Below, piece by piece: positions 1 to 8,930 of a DNA stretch of 64,000 nt. The notes under the pieces are model-generated. The model did not search any database, had not been told where the DNA came from, and saw nothing but the letters and a program-made list of their open reading frames with translations. Within the stretch, counting starts at the first letter, position 1, and every line of letters begins with the position of its first letter. The translations under genes and the position numbers were made by a program. The stretch lies in contig NZ_CP084032.1 in the NCBI RefSeq assembly GCF_020181655.1, positions 3,038,001 to 3,102,000 on the forward strand, in the 5' to 3' direction. This DNA is from Pectobacterium colocasium (GTDB taxonomy: Bacteria > Pseudomonadota > Gammaproteobacteria > Enterobacterales > Enterobacteriaceae).

Positions 1-176
1 AACGTGTTGAACAGTATTTGGGCCCGACACTCAGTTTGCATGGCTGGAGATTGCTTGCCGATAGCCAACTTCATCCTGGCGGTTGTAAAGTCAGTGCGGA
101 AGAAGGCGATCTGGATGCCAGTCTGGCAACACGCTGGCATGAGCTTTGCCGTTTAGCCGCTCCGGGAGAGTTATGA
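1..176 (+). CDS. fliH: FliH, flagellar export ATPase regulator (C-terminal end only)
   Basis: An open frame enters from the left edge and ends at TGA 174-176. The last residues read ...[20 protein letters not shown]..., a typical FliH C-terminus, which in the family binds the FliI ATPase and holds it at the export gate as a FliH2-FliI complex. Only about 57 codons are visible. The stop overlaps the start of fliI, so the two are translationally coupled, as in other enterobacterial fli operons. Assignment rests on this end sequence and on position directly before fliI. Confidence 0.85.
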   Translation, partial: RVEQYLGPTLSLHGWRLLADSQLHPGGCKVSAEEGDLDASLATRWHELCRLAAPGEL

Positions 177-1546
177 TGACTTCACGCCTCGGACGCTGGC
201 TTTCTTCTCTCGATTCATTTGAGAAGCGAATTGACGACACACCTGCGGTGCGTCGTTACGGCCGCTTAACCCGGGCGACAGGTTTGGTATTGGAAGCGAC
301 AGGGTTACATATGCCACTGGGCGCCACCTGTCTCATCGAACGGCAGAATGGCTCTCAGGTTGAAGAAATCGAAAGCGAAGTTGTCGGTTTCAACGGGCAA
401 AAACTCTTTCTCATGCCGCTGGAAGAAGTTGAAGGCATTACCCCCGGCGCGCGCGTTTATGCCCGCGTTGGTCAGGACAGCAGCAGTCAGGGAAAACAAT
501 TGCCGTTAGGCCCTGAGCTACTTGGCCGGGTGCTAGATGGTAGCGCAAAACCGCTGGACGGTTTACCTGCGCCAGATACAGGCTATCGTGCACCGTTGAT
601 TACGCCGCCCTTCAATCCATTACAGAGAACGCCAATTGAAAGTGTTCTGGACGTGGGTGTCCGTGCCATCAACGCCCTGCTCACCGTAGGCCGTGGGCAG
701 CGAATGGGTCTGTTTGCTGGTTCCGGGGTAGGTAAAAGTGTGCTGCTGGGGATGATGGCACGCTATACTCAAGCAGACGTTATCGTTGTTGGCCTGATCG
801 GTGAACGTGGCCGAGAAGTAAAAGATTTTATCGAGAATATTCTGGGTACGGAAGGACGCGCGCGTTCCGTTGTTATCGCTGCGCCAGCAGATGTTTCTCC
901 TTTATTAAGAATGCAAGGGGCGGCGTATGCCACACGTATTGCGGAAGATTTTCGCGATCGTGGGTATCATGTCTTGCTCATCATGGATTCGCTCACGCGT
1001 TATGCCATGGCACAGCGTGAAATTGCTTTAGCCATTGGCGAACCACCGGCAACCAAGGGTTACCCCCCTTCTGTCTTCGCCAAATTACCCGCGTTGGTAG
1101 AACGCGCAGGAAATGGTATTCATGGCGGTGGTTCAGTTACCGCCTTCTATACTGTTCTAACGGAAGGTGACGATCAGCAGGATCCAATCGCTGACTCTGC
1201 TCGTGCTATTCTGGACGGACACATTGTGTTGTCCCGTCAATTGGCTGAGTCAGGCCATTATCCGGCAATTGATATTGAAGCCTCGATTAGCCGTGCAATG
1301 ACCGCGCTGATAGATGAAGGCCACTATGCTTCTGTAAGGCAGTTTAAACAGTTATTATCCAGTTACCAACGTAACCGTGATTTAGTCAGTGTTGGTGCTT
1401 ACGCCGCGGGCAGTGACCCTATGCTCGACAAAGCAATTCGGCTCTATCCACATCTGGAAGCCTTCTTGCAGCAGGGTATGTTTGAACAAAGTAACTATGA
1501 AGAATCCTGCCAGGCGTTGCACACTATTTTCCCTCGTAACGAGTAG
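173..1546 (+). CDS. fliI: FliI, flagellum-specific export ATPase
   Basis: ATPase of the flagellar type III export apparatus, related to F1 beta subunits; it forms a hexamer under the export gate. The P-loop GSGVGKS lies near residue 185 and the Walker B strand LLIMDSLTR near residue 268. The length of about 457 residues matches the family. The frame stays open upstream, but the tandem ATG at 173/176 gives the usual MTSRLGRW start and overlaps the fliH stop, so I start here rather than at 146. fliJ follows after 8 bp. Confidence 0.96.
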   Translation: MMTSRLGRWLSSLDSFEKRIDDTPAVRRYGRLTRATGLVLEATGLHMPLGATCLIERQNGSQVEEIESEVVGFNGQKLFLMPLEEVEGITPGARVYARVGQDSSSQGKQLPLGPELLGRVLDGSAKPLDGLPAPDTGYRAPLITPPFNPLQRTPIESVLDVGVRAINALLTVGRGQRMGLFAGSGVGKSVLLGMMARYTQADVIVVGLIGERGREVKDFIENILGTEGRARSVVIAAPADVSPLLRMQGAAYATRIAEDFRDRGYHVLLIMDSLTRYAMAQREIALAIGEPPATKGYPPSVFAKLPALVERAGNGIHGGGSVTAFYTVLTEGDDQQDPIADSARAILDGHIVLSRQLAESGHYPAIDIEASISRAMTALIDEGHYASVRQFKQLLSSYQRNRDLVSVGAYAAGSDPMLDKAIRLYPHLEAFLQQGMFEQSNYEESCQALHTIFPRNE

Positions 1547-1554
1547 GAGAGCAG

Positions 1555-2001
1555 ATGAAAACCCAGTCACCGCTGGTTACACTACGCGAACTGGCGCAGA
1601 AGGACGTTGAGAAAGCAGCAGGCCAGTTGGGACAGGTGCGTCAGGCGCATCAACAGGCAGAGCAGCAGCTCAATATGCTGTTAAACTATCAGGATGACTA
1701 TCGTCAAAAATTGAACTCGACGATGTCTGCTGGTATGGCGAATAATAGTTGGCAAAATTATCAGCAGTTCATCCGAACGCTGGACAGTGCAATTGAGCAA
1801 CACAGACAGCAGCTCTCGCAGTGGACATCACGTTTAGATTTAGCAATGAAGGCCTGGCAAGAGAAACAGCAGCGATTGAACGCTTTTGAGAAACTGCAAG
1901 ATCGCGAACTGACAAGACAGCTTGCCAAAGAAAATAAAATAGAACAAAAACAAATGGATGAATTTGCCCAACGGGCCTCACAGAGGAAAGCAGAATCATG
2001 A
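1555..2001 (+). CDS. fliJ: FliJ, flagellar export chaperone/ATPase stalk protein
   Basis: 148 residues, almost wholly predicted helix, rich in Q, E, K and R with heptad spacing: a coiled coil. FliJ acts as the central stalk of the FliI hexamer and recycles export chaperones. A clear AGGAGA ribosome site precedes ATG 1555. Its TGA overlaps the fliK ATG (ATGA), so the two are coupled. Length agrees with E. coli FliJ (147). Confidence 0.93.
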   Translation: MKTQSPLVTLRELAQKDVEKAAGQLGQVRQAHQQAEQQLNMLLNYQDDYRQKLNSTMSAGMANNSWQNYQQFIRTLDSAIEQHRQQLSQWTSRLDLAMKAWQEKQQRLNAFEKLQDRELTRQLAKENKIEQKQMDEFAQRASQRKAES

Positions 2002-3296
2002 ATCTGTCCGCGTTACCCATAGTTACTACTGCCAGCGATACGAGCAGTTCTTCTGCTTCTCTGCTGACACAGGGCGAGCTGCCAAAAGATTTTGTTGATC
2101 TGTTGAGCAAGCGCATATCGCAAATAGCCGATACATCGGATAAAAAAACACTCGATAAAGTGGACGAAGAAGCCCTGCTAAACGCGCTAGGGAAAGAGGG
2201 TGCGTCACTCAATCGTGATGATTTAAACGCGATGCTCTCTTCATTCAGTTCACTTACTGGCGCAGCGATTACCGCGGGTAAGCAAAACCCAGACGTTGCC
2301 GAGCAGGCGAAACTTAAGGGGCTGGACGAAAAAGACAGTACCAGCACGGCAGATAACGCTGTTGCTACGCAGGCACTGCTTGCCATGTTACAAACAACGC
2401 CGCTTGCTACACAGCCTGTTGCTGATAATATCGCCGCGACTTCCGTAAATACGGGGTCAACGATTCCGGGATTCATTAACGCTAAACGCCAGAATGAAAA
2501 TCCAACATCAGTTCTAAACAATACGGATGAAAACGCCAAAAATACATTGGTAAAGCTGCTCGACACATCAGTAATGGCGGATAAAGATGCAAGCCTATCA
2601 CGCGATCTGCATCATACAGCGGGTAAGCAAACTACATCGGCAGCAACCGAGTCTGCGGATGGGGCTACAAAGTTTGCGCTAACGACGCCAGCGTCCCTTT
2701 CGGGCGATCGCAATGCATCTGAGTCGGTTTCAGCCTTAAATAATAACGTGTCTCAAACCACGCCACCTGTTGCACAGGCCATGCATGTTCAGCCAGCATC
2801 GGTGGGGACAACCACACCAGCCCCTCAGGCAACAAGCACACAGTTGAATGCTCCTTTTGGTTCGCCGCAATGGCAAGACGCATTGGGCCAGCAGATAGTT
2901 ATGTTCAGCCGTAATGGGCAGCAAACCGCGGAGCTACGCTTAAATCCACAGGAACTGGGTACCCTGCATATCAGCCTAAAAATTGATGATAATCAGGCAC
3001 AAATTCATCTGGCATCAGCGAGCAGTCAGGTTCGTTCAGCGCTGGAAGCTGCACTGCCACACCTGCGTAATGCGATGGCAGAAAGCGGAATTAACCTTGG
3101 CCAGAGTAGCGTAGGTAGTGATTCCTCTGCCTGGCAACAGCAAATGGCCAGTAATAATAACGACGGCAATAACCGTGGCCCGTCTTATCAGCAGCAATTT
3201 GGTCACTCAGCAGAAGGCTCAAGTGAAGTACTAAATGTACCAGAACAGTTAAGATCAATGGCGTCATCGGTCAACGGCGTTGATATCTTTGCGTGA
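1998..3296 (+). CDS. fliK: FliK, hook-length control protein
   Basis: 432 residues. The N-terminal two thirds are low-complexity, Ser/Thr/Ala/Asn-rich and poorly conserved, as expected of the secreted ruler. The conserved C-terminal hook-length domain (about residues 300-385) contains LRLNPQELGTLHISL, followed by a Gln/Asn-rich tail. FliK measures the hook during export and switches FlhB specificity from hook to filament substrates. The start overlaps the fliJ stop. It is the last gene of the fliH-I-J-K unit; a hairpin and a 149-bp gap separate it from fliL. Confidence 0.94.
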   Translation: MNLSALPIVTTASDTSSSSASLLTQGELPKDFVDLLSKRISQIADTSDKKTLDKVDEEALLNALGKEGASLNRDDLNAMLSSFSSLTGAAITAGKQNPDVAEQAKLKGLDEKDSTSTADNAVATQALLAMLQTTPLATQPVADNIAATSVNTGSTIPGFINAKRQNENPTSVLNNTDENAKNTLVKLLDTSVMADKDASLSRDLHHTAGKQTTSAATESADGATKFALTTPASLSGDRNASESVSALNNNVSQTTPPVAQAMHVQPASVGTTTPAPQATSTQLNAPFGSPQWQDALGQQIVMFSRNGQQTAELRLNPQELGTLHISLKIDDNQAQIHLASASSQVRSALEAALPHLRNAMAESGINLGQSSVGSDSSAWQQQMASNNNDGNNRGPSYQQQFGHSAEGSSEVLNVPEQLRSMASSVNGVDIFA

Positions 3297-3330
3297 AACT
3301 GAAGTAAACGAATAAGTTAGCACGGTTTTC

Positions 3331-3368
3331 CCTGCCTATTCTCTGTATTGAACATAGCAATAGGCAGG
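3331..3368 (+). terminator. Hairpin between fliK and fliL
   Basis: A 10-bp perfect stem (3331-3340 with 3359-3368, CCTGCCTATT/AATAGGCAGG) with an 18-nt loop, 35 bp after the fliK stop. There is no T-run on the plus strand, so it is at best a weak intrinsic terminator or an mRNA-stabilising structure. It sits where the fliE..K and fliL..R transcription units would be divided. Confidence 0.45.
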
Positions 3369-3451
3369 ATAATCATCGACATTACGCATTTATTTATTGT
3401 TGGTTTCATCCAGCAATAAGTATCGATAAGTAACGGGAACTATCTTTGGCT

Positions 3452-3931
3452 ATGTCTGATATGCAAGTTCGACCAGGACGCAAACGGTCTCTTTGGCTAA
3501 TACTACTGATTATCGTTGCTCTCGCTGCGGCTGGTGCTGCGGGTGCTGCCTGGTGGCTATTAAATCAGAAAAACTCAGCAACGGCCGAGCAGGAAGCACC
3601 GCCACCGCCAGAGCCTGTTTTCATGCCGCTGGATACCTTTACCGTTAACCTCGTCAATCCAGATAACGATCCTGACCGTGTACTGTATGTTGGTTTCACG
3701 CTGCGTTTACCAGATGAAGCAACGCGCACACGATTTATTAATTATCTGCCAGAGGTTCGTAGCAGACTGTTACTATTACTCTCTCGTCAGGACGCGATTG
3801 CGCTTGCTAATGAGCAAGGCAAACAGAAGCTGATAGAGCAAATTAAGCAAGTGCTAAGCCCACCATTAGTTCCTGGTCAACCTAACCAGGTCGTTACTGA
3901 TGTTCTGTTCACGGCCTTTATACTGCGGTAA
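3452..3931 (+). CDS. fliL: FliL, basal-body-associated stator-supporting protein
   Basis: 159 residues: short cytoplasmic tail, one membrane helix (about 14-36, [17 protein letters not shown]), a Pro-rich linker, and a periplasmic FliL domain containing [10 protein letters not shown] and [17 protein letters not shown]. FliL associates with the MotAB stator around the basal body. ATG 3452 gives MSDMQVRPG; an in-frame TTG at 3446 is better spaced from the GGGA at 3434-3437 and is an alternative start. First gene of the fliL-R unit; the fliM start follows 5 bp after the stop. Confidence 0.93.
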   Translation: MSDMQVRPGRKRSLWLILLIIVALAAAGAAGAAWWLLNQKNSATAEQEAPPPPEPVFMPLDTFTVNLVNPDNDPDRVLYVGFTLRLPDEATRTRFINYLPEVRSRLLLLLSRQDAIALANEQGKQKLIEQIKQVLSPPLVPGQPNQVVTDVLFTAFILR

Positions 3932-3936
3932 CCATT

Positions 3937-4950
3937 ATGGGCGATAGCATTCTTTCACAAGCAGAAATTGATGCACTATTAAATGGCGACAGCGGCGATA
4001 GCGACGCTGATGCGAATGCGTCGTCAAAAGCGGATGGTGGCGTAAAACCCTACGATCCGAATACGCAACGACGTGTTATCCGCGAGCGCTTACAGGCATT
4101 AGAAATCATTAATGAGCGTTTTGCGCGTCAATTCCGTATGGGGTTGTTTAACCTGTTGCGCCGCAGCCCTGACATCACCGTAGGTGCAATCAAGATCCAG
4201 CCATACCATGAGTTTGCCAGGAACCTTCCGGTACCGACAAACCTGAATCTGATTCATTTAAAACCGCTACGCGGCACGGCATTGTTTGTCTTTTCACCCA
4301 GTCTAGTGTTTATCGCCGTAGATAACCTTTTCGGCGGCGATGGGCGCTTCCCGACGAAAGTCGAAGGACGTGAATTTACCCATACAGAGCAACGTGTGGT
4401 TAAGCGTATGTTACGCTTGGCTCTGGAAGCCTATGGCGAAGCCTGGAATGCGATTTACAAACTTGACATCGAATACGTGCGTTCAGAAATGCAGGTCAAG
4501 TTTACCAACATCACAACGTCACCTAATGATATCGTCGTGACGACACCGTTTCATGTTGAAATCGGTTCACTAACTGGCGAATTTAACATCTGTATTCCTT
4601 TTTCAATGATCGAGCCGCTGCGCGAACTGCTGGCGAATCCACCATTGGAAAACTCACGTCAGGAAGATCAGAGCTGGCGAGACACCTTAGCCAAGCAGGT
4701 ACAGCATTCCGAGTTGGAATTGGTCGCAAGCTTTGTTGATATTCCGTTGCGGTTGTCCAAGATTCTGAAACTTCAGCCTGGCGATGTGTTACCGATCGAC
4801 AAACCTGACAAAATCATTGCCCATGTTGACGGCGTGCCGGTGCTGACCAGCCAATATGGCACGTTGAACGGGCAATATGCTCTACGTGTTGAACATTTGA
4901 TTAACCCTATATTGAATTCTCTGGATAACGAGGAACAGCCCCATGAGTGA
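3937..4950 (+). CDS. fliM: FliM, flagellar motor switch (C-ring) protein
   Basis: 337 residues. The N-terminal segment GDSILSQAEIDALLNG (2-17) is the CheY-phosphate-binding peptide. It is followed by a linker, the middle CheC-like domain and a C-terminal SpoA domain. With FliG and FliN it forms the C-ring that sets rotation direction. Length equals the family norm (334 in E. coli). The fliN ATG at 4943 lies inside the last codons, indicating coupled translation. Confidence 0.96.
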   Translation: MGDSILSQAEIDALLNGDSGDSDADANASSKADGGVKPYDPNTQRRVIRERLQALEIINERFARQFRMGLFNLLRRSPDITVGAIKIQPYHEFARNLPVPTNLNLIHLKPLRGTALFVFSPSLVFIAVDNLFGGDGRFPTKVEGREFTHTEQRVVKRMLRLALEAYGEAWNAIYKLDIEYVRSEMQVKFTNITTSPNDIVVTTPFHVEIGSLTGEFNICIPFSMIEPLRELLANPPLENSRQEDQSWRDTLAKQVQHSELELVASFVDIPLRLSKILKLQPGDVLPIDKPDKIIAHVDGVPVLTSQYGTLNGQYALRVEHLINPILNSLDNEEQPHE

Positions 4951-5356
4951 CACCAAGAAACCGTCCGACGACAAGGAATCAGTGGACGATCTGTGGGCTG
5001 ATGCATTTAACGAGCAACAGGCTGCAGAAAAACCGGCCGCGACAACCGAAGGTATTTTCAAGTCGCTGGAGGGTCATGATCCGCTGGGTGCCTTACAGGA
5101 TATCGATCTCATCCTGGATATTCCTGTCAAACTCACCGTTGAGCTTGGCCGGACTAAAATGACGATAAAAGAACTCCTGCGACTCACCCAAGGCTCTGTT
5201 GTCGCACTTGATGGCCTGGCAGGTGAACCACTGGATATCCTGATCAACGGCTATCTGATCGCTCAGGGGGAAGTTGTCGTCGTATCTGACAAGTATGGTG
5301 TTCGTATTACCGATATCATCACACCATCCGAACGTATGCGCCGCCTGAGTCGTTAA
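4943..5356 (+). CDS. fliN: FliN, flagellar motor switch protein
   Basis: 137 residues: an acidic variable N-terminus and a SpoA domain (about 55-135) with DIPVKLTVELGRTKMTIKEL and the C-terminal RITDIITPSERMRRL. FliN forms the lower rim of the C-ring and docks FliH for export. It overlaps fliM by 8 bp; its TAA overlaps the fliO ATG by one base. Confidence 0.96.
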   Translation: MSDTKKPSDDKESVDDLWADAFNEQQAAEKPAATTEGIFKSLEGHDPLGALQDIDLILDIPVKLTVELGRTKMTIKELLRLTQGSVVALDGLAGEPLDILINGYLIAQGEVVVVSDKYGVRITDIITPSERMRRLSR

Positions 5357-5778
5357 TGGCAATAGCCTCGGTGTCATCCCCGACGCCAGTAACAAGCCAG
5401 CAATCAACGCTTGTTACTGAGCCTCCACTTACCGGCAGCATGTTACTGACACAGGTTGGTAGCGTGCTTGCTGGTATTTTATTATTTATTCTGCTGATTG
5501 CCTGGCTAGTTCGCAAACTCGGGTTTGCCCCTCAAGCCAAACAAAACAAGTTGCTAAAAGTCGTATCCAGCTGCCCTGTCGGGCAACGTGAACGTGTCGT
5601 TATAGTAGAAGTTGATAATACCTGGCTAGTGTTAGGTGTTACGCCTCAACAGATCACGCCTCTGCATACACTCCCAGCACAGCCAATCAACGACAGTTCA
5701 TCCACTGGCGACACCAAGCCGGTTGATTTCAATCAACTGTTAAAGAAAGTTTTAAAGCGTCCGGAAAAATCGGAATGA
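5356..5778 (+). CDS. fliO: FliO, export-gate assembly factor
   Basis: 140 residues with one strong membrane helix (about 31-51, [17 protein letters not shown]) and a cytoplasmic tail with [18 protein letters not shown]. FliO assists assembly of the FliP ring but is not part of the finished gate. Start ATG 5356 overlaps the fliN stop (TAATG); its TGA overlaps the fliP ATG. Confidence 0.92.
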   Translation: MAIASVSSPTPVTSQQSTLVTEPPLTGSMLLTQVGSVLAGILLFILLIAWLVRKLGFAPQAKQNKLLKVVSSCPVGQRERVVIVEVDNTWLVLGVTPQQITPLHTLPAQPINDSSSTGDTKPVDFNQLLKKVLKRPEKSE

Positions 5779-6551
5779 GTGCCTTACCTAATTATTTTCG
5801 TATTACCCCTCTGCTTCGCACGTTGCGCTATGGTTTAACCATCGGTTTATTGTTGATGGCACCATCGGTGTGGGCACAGCTTCCTGGAATTGTGACGCAA
5901 CCGCTCCCTAATGGCGGACAGAGCTGGACGCTATCAGTACAAACGCTGGTTTTCCTCACATCATTAACGTTTATTCCTGCCGCATTGTTAATGATGACCA
6001 GCTTCACTCGGATTATTATCGTCCTGAGTTTGTTACGTAATGCGCTGGGTACGCCAACCGCGCCACCGAACCAAGTCTTGTTAGGGTTGACGCTTTTTCT
6101 GACCTTTTTCGTTATGTCGCCGGTACTAAACCGTGTTTATGAAGAAGCCTATCTTCCCTTCAGTCAGGATCAAATCAGCATGGAAGCCGCCATCGAACGC
6201 GGTGCCGAACCTGTGCGTGAGTTTATGCTACGGCAAACCCGGGAAACCGATTTAGCATTGTTTACCAGATTGGCTGAAATTCCAGAGATTCAGGGGCCTG
6301 AAGCAGTACCTATGCGTGTGCTTCTCCCCGCCTTTGTGACAAGTGAACTAAAAACTGCTTTCCAGATTGGCTTTACCATATTTATTCCTTTCCTCATCAT
6401 TGACCTCGTTGTTGCCAGCGTATTGATGGCTCTAGGGATGATGATGGTTCCTCCGGCAACCATTTCCTTGCCTTTCAAACTGATGCTTTTTGTATTAGTT
6501 GATGGCTGGCAGCTGCTACTCGGTTCATTAGCCCAAAGTTTTTATAGTTAG
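5775..6551 (+). CDS. fliP: FliP, export-gate membrane protein
   Basis: 258 residues. A cleavable signal peptide (about 1-35, ending VWAQ) precedes the FliP core with the conserved [19 protein letters not shown] and a C-terminal helix pair ending in [10 protein letters not shown]. Five FliP subunits form the core of the FliP-Q-R gate through which subunits are exported. It overlaps fliO by 4 bp and precedes fliQ by 20 bp. Confidence 0.96.
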   Translation: MSALPNYFRITPLLRTLRYGLTIGLLLMAPSVWAQLPGIVTQPLPNGGQSWTLSVQTLVFLTSLTFIPAALLMMTSFTRIIIVLSLLRNALGTPTAPPNQVLLGLTLFLTFFVMSPVLNRVYEEAYLPFSQDQISMEAAIERGAEPVREFMLRQTRETDLALFTRLAEIPEIQGPEAVPMRVLLPAFVTSELKTAFQIGFTIFIPFLIIDLVVASVLMALGMMMVPPATISLPFKLMLFVLVDGWQLLLGSLAQSFYS

Positions 6552-6571
6552 ACGGATAGAGGAATGCGACT

Positions 6572-6841
6572 ATGACACCAGAATCGGTGATGGCGCTTGG
6601 CTATGAAGCAATGAAGATAGCATTAGCGCTGGCGGCCCCTCCGTTGATAGCGGCGCTACTCAGCGGGCTGACTATCAGCCTCTTGCAGGCGGCGACGCAG
6701 GTAAACGAAATGACACTCTCGTTTATCCCTAAAATCCTAACAGTATTTTTCACTTTAGTGATCGCAGGTCCCTGGATGTTAAACCTCATGCTGGACTACA
6801 TGCGTACGCTATTCGGCCAGTTACCTAATATTATTGGGTAA
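6572..6841 (+). CDS. fliQ: FliQ, export-gate membrane protein
   Basis: 89 residues, the exact family length, with two hydrophobic segments (about 16-38 and 52-75). Conserved [15 protein letters not shown] lies between them. Four copies line the export gate with FliP and FliR. fliR starts 2 bp after the stop. Confidence 0.95.
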   Translation: MTPESVMALGYEAMKIALALAAPPLIAALLSGLTISLLQAATQVNEMTLSFIPKILTVFFTLVIAGPWMLNLMLDYMRTLFGQLPNIIG

Positions 6842-6843
6842 GT

Positions 6844-7629
6844 ATGCTGACGTTTAACAGTTGGGACATGGTGAATTGGGTCAGCCAATTTTTCTGGCCT
6901 TTTGTCAGAATTCTTGCGTTGATTAGTACTGCGCCTGTCTTCAACGAAAGAGCGATTGGGAACCGGGTGAAAATTGGTCTAGGCGTGCTGATCACCCTGC
7001 TCGTTGCGCCCTATTTGCCATTAAACACCACGCCTATTTTTTCCGTTGCGGGAATATGGCTGTTAATACAGCAAATTCTCATCGGCGTTACTCTCGGCCT
7101 GTCAATGCAGTTAGCATTTGCCGCTATTCGCCATGCCGGCGAACTTATTGGTTTACAGATGGGGCTCGCCTTTGCGACCTTTTTTGATCCAACCGGTGGC
7201 CCGAATATGCAGGTAATAGCGCGTTTCCTGAATATTCTTGCCATTTTACTATTCCTGACTTTTGATGGTCATCTCTGGATGATTTCATTGTTGGCAGACA
7301 GTTTTTATACTCTGCCTATCAGTGCCAATCCTATTAACAGCCATGCATTTCTCGCGCTTGCACGTGCCGGTGGACTGATTTTTATCAACGGATTAATGCT
7401 GGCGCTGCCTATCATCACCCTGCTGCTGACCATTAACCTGGCTTTAGGTATGCTCAATCGTATGGCGCCTCAACTCTCAATATTTGTCGTTGGCTTCCCG
7501 ATTACCCTCACAGTGGGAATCATGACGTTAGGTTTATTACTCCCTTTAATCCCCCCCTTCGCAGAGCGTTTATTCAGCGAGGTATTCGATTTACTCGCTG
7601 ACATTCTTACCCAGCTATCTAGCCCCTAA
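6844..7629 (+). CDS. fliR: FliR, export-gate membrane protein
   Basis: 261 residues with about six membrane segments. Conserved motifs [17 protein letters not shown] and [14 protein letters not shown] are recognisable. One copy caps the FliP-Q-R gate and contacts FlhB. Last gene of the plus-strand fli block, convergent with flgL. Confidence 0.95.
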   Translation: MLTFNSWDMVNWVSQFFWPFVRILALISTAPVFNERAIGNRVKIGLGVLITLLVAPYLPLNTTPIFSVAGIWLLIQQILIGVTLGLSMQLAFAAIRHAGELIGLQMGLAFATFFDPTGGPNMQVIARFLNILAILLFLTFDGHLWMISLLADSFYTLPISANPINSHAFLALARAGGLIFINGLMLALPIITLLLTINLALGMLNRMAPQLSIFVVGFPITLTVGIMTLGLLLPLIPPFAERLFSEVFDLLADILTQLSSP

Positions 7630-7945
7630 TTCCCTATAAGTAAACATAAGCCGATGCGACTGGCTGTCAGGCATGTACTAGCCTGCCACCTATTAGCTAT
7701 TTCACGTTTTTATATAATTAGCCTCCGTCGCGATCGTGAGGAATCGCATGTAGTACATACCATGTTGAATATTGATGAGCTATATAAGAAGAATGAGGAC
7801 TAACAGAAGGAATTAGAGGAATGATTATAGGATAAAAAATGGCATGTCATTCAATATAATAAAGAGAATGACACGCCTAAAAAATACGCCCGGTTTAAGC
7901 GTATTCAAACCGTACAGTAGAATAGATAATTATTTTCTATTACTA
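7630..7945. other. Convergent gap between fliR and flgL
   Basis: 316 bp without a supportable gene. It holds the flgKL terminator hairpin (separate entry). A GCCGATGC at 7650-7657 lacks a -35 partner at sigma-28 spacing. A second small inverted repeat, AATACGC with GCGTATT, lies near 7881-7903. Nothing else is recognised. Confidence 0.6.
7834..7877 (-). terminator. Intrinsic terminator of the flgKL operon
   Basis: On the minus strand a 12-bp stem (7866-7877 with 7841-7852, one G.U pair), 13-nt loop, is followed by ATTTTTTA. It lies 69 bp after the flgL stop. On the plus strand the wobble becomes an A/C mismatch and no T-run follows, so it serves flgL rather than fliR. Confidence 0.8.
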
Positions 7946-8899
7946 CTATTTCATCTGGAATAACGACATGCCCTGCATGTTTTGAAATGCTGTATAAGAT
8001 GCTTCTAAAGAAGATTTTTGCATGATATAAGACGAAATTGCGTCATACCAATCAGTATCTTGCAACTGCCCCAATGCAGTCTTATTCGCTACATCACGAT
8101 CTTTACCAATGGCATCAAGGTTGTCAATCTCATTGAGCTGAATACCTAACTCTGCACGAACGGCTGAAATATTATTAAATGAGTTTTTTAAACCGCGGTT
8201 TGCCGTCTCTAAGGCCGCTGCTACACTGGCTTTTGTTGCATCATCAGCATTAGCAATAGGCGTTTCAAGCGCTTTGATTGCAATATCTAAAGTCTCAAAC
8301 AAATCTGACTGGATACTACCATCTGGTTCTGCTTGAGCGTCACCAGTTGTGCCATTGAACACAGCAGAACCAATATGGCTGACTGTCATATTCCGAGACG
8401 CATCTACACGTTGTGAGATCGCCTGATTACCGCCTACATAATCCACGCCAGTAGTCCCCTCAACGAAAGGAACCTTGTCCGTGTTATAACCAGCAAAAAT
8501 ATAATTACCGTTACCGTCAGTGCTGTTAGCCATATTCAGCAGTTCAGCTTTCATACCACGTAAGGAAGTCGCGACCGATTTGCGATCGTCATCACTCAGA
8601 ACACCGCCGCCTTTGATTACTTCGGTCAATGCGCTGCTAATCGTGTTCGTGCTCTTGTCCAAAATAGACTCTTCCAGAGACATACTTTGCTTAGCAAATG
8701 TGCGTGCCAGTGTGTACTGACTGTTCTCAGACTGAGCCTGACCAAGCATAATGATGCTCGCCGCCGCAATCGGATCGTCAGATGGGTTGACAACTCGTTT
8801 CCCGGTCGATAGTTGCTCGCCCGTTTTTTGCCACGCGGTCTGACCATTCAGAATGCCTTGCATATTTTGCTGATATATCATGCTGGTACTTAAGCGCAT
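7946..8899 (-). CDS. flgL: FlgL, hook-filament junction protein HAP3
   Basis: 317 residues, identical in length to E. coli FlgL. The N-terminal flagellin-like helix (MRLSTSMIYQQNMQGILN) and the C-terminal helix (LQDTDWYDAISSYIMQKSSL) form the D0/D1 coiled coil joining hook to filament. The frame is open further upstream, but ATG 8899 has a GAGAGG ribosome site and the family N-terminus. Co-transcribed with flgK, 31 bp upstream. Confidence 0.96.
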   Translation of the reverse strand: MRLSTSMIYQQNMQGILNGQTAWQKTGEQLSTGKRVVNPSDDPIAAASIIMLGQAQSENSQYTLARTFAKQSMSLEESILDKSTNTISSALTEVIKGGGVLSDDDRKSVATSLRGMKAELLNMANSTDGNGNYIFAGYNTDKVPFVEGTTGVDYVGGNQAISQRVDASRNMTVSHIGSAVFNGTTGDAQAEPDGSIQSDLFETLDIAIKALETPIANADDATKASVAAALETANRGLKNSFNNISAVRAELGIQLNEIDNLDAIGKDRDVANKTALGQLQDTDWYDAISSYIMQKSSLEASYTAFQNMQGMSLFQMK

Positions 8900-8930
8900 G
8901 GTATTAATTCCTCTCAATCAAATGGTCAAA

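Noticed and set aside
1769..2566. A 265-codon open frame on the minus strand inside fliJ/fliK
   Set aside because: It is antisense to two clear genes, has Ser/Val/Ala-rich composition typical of a mirrored frame, and no ribosome site.
7635..7657. GCCGATGC as a sigma-28 -10 after fliR
   Set aside because: The base positions 15 bp upstream read TCCC, not TAAA, and no gene follows in that direction.
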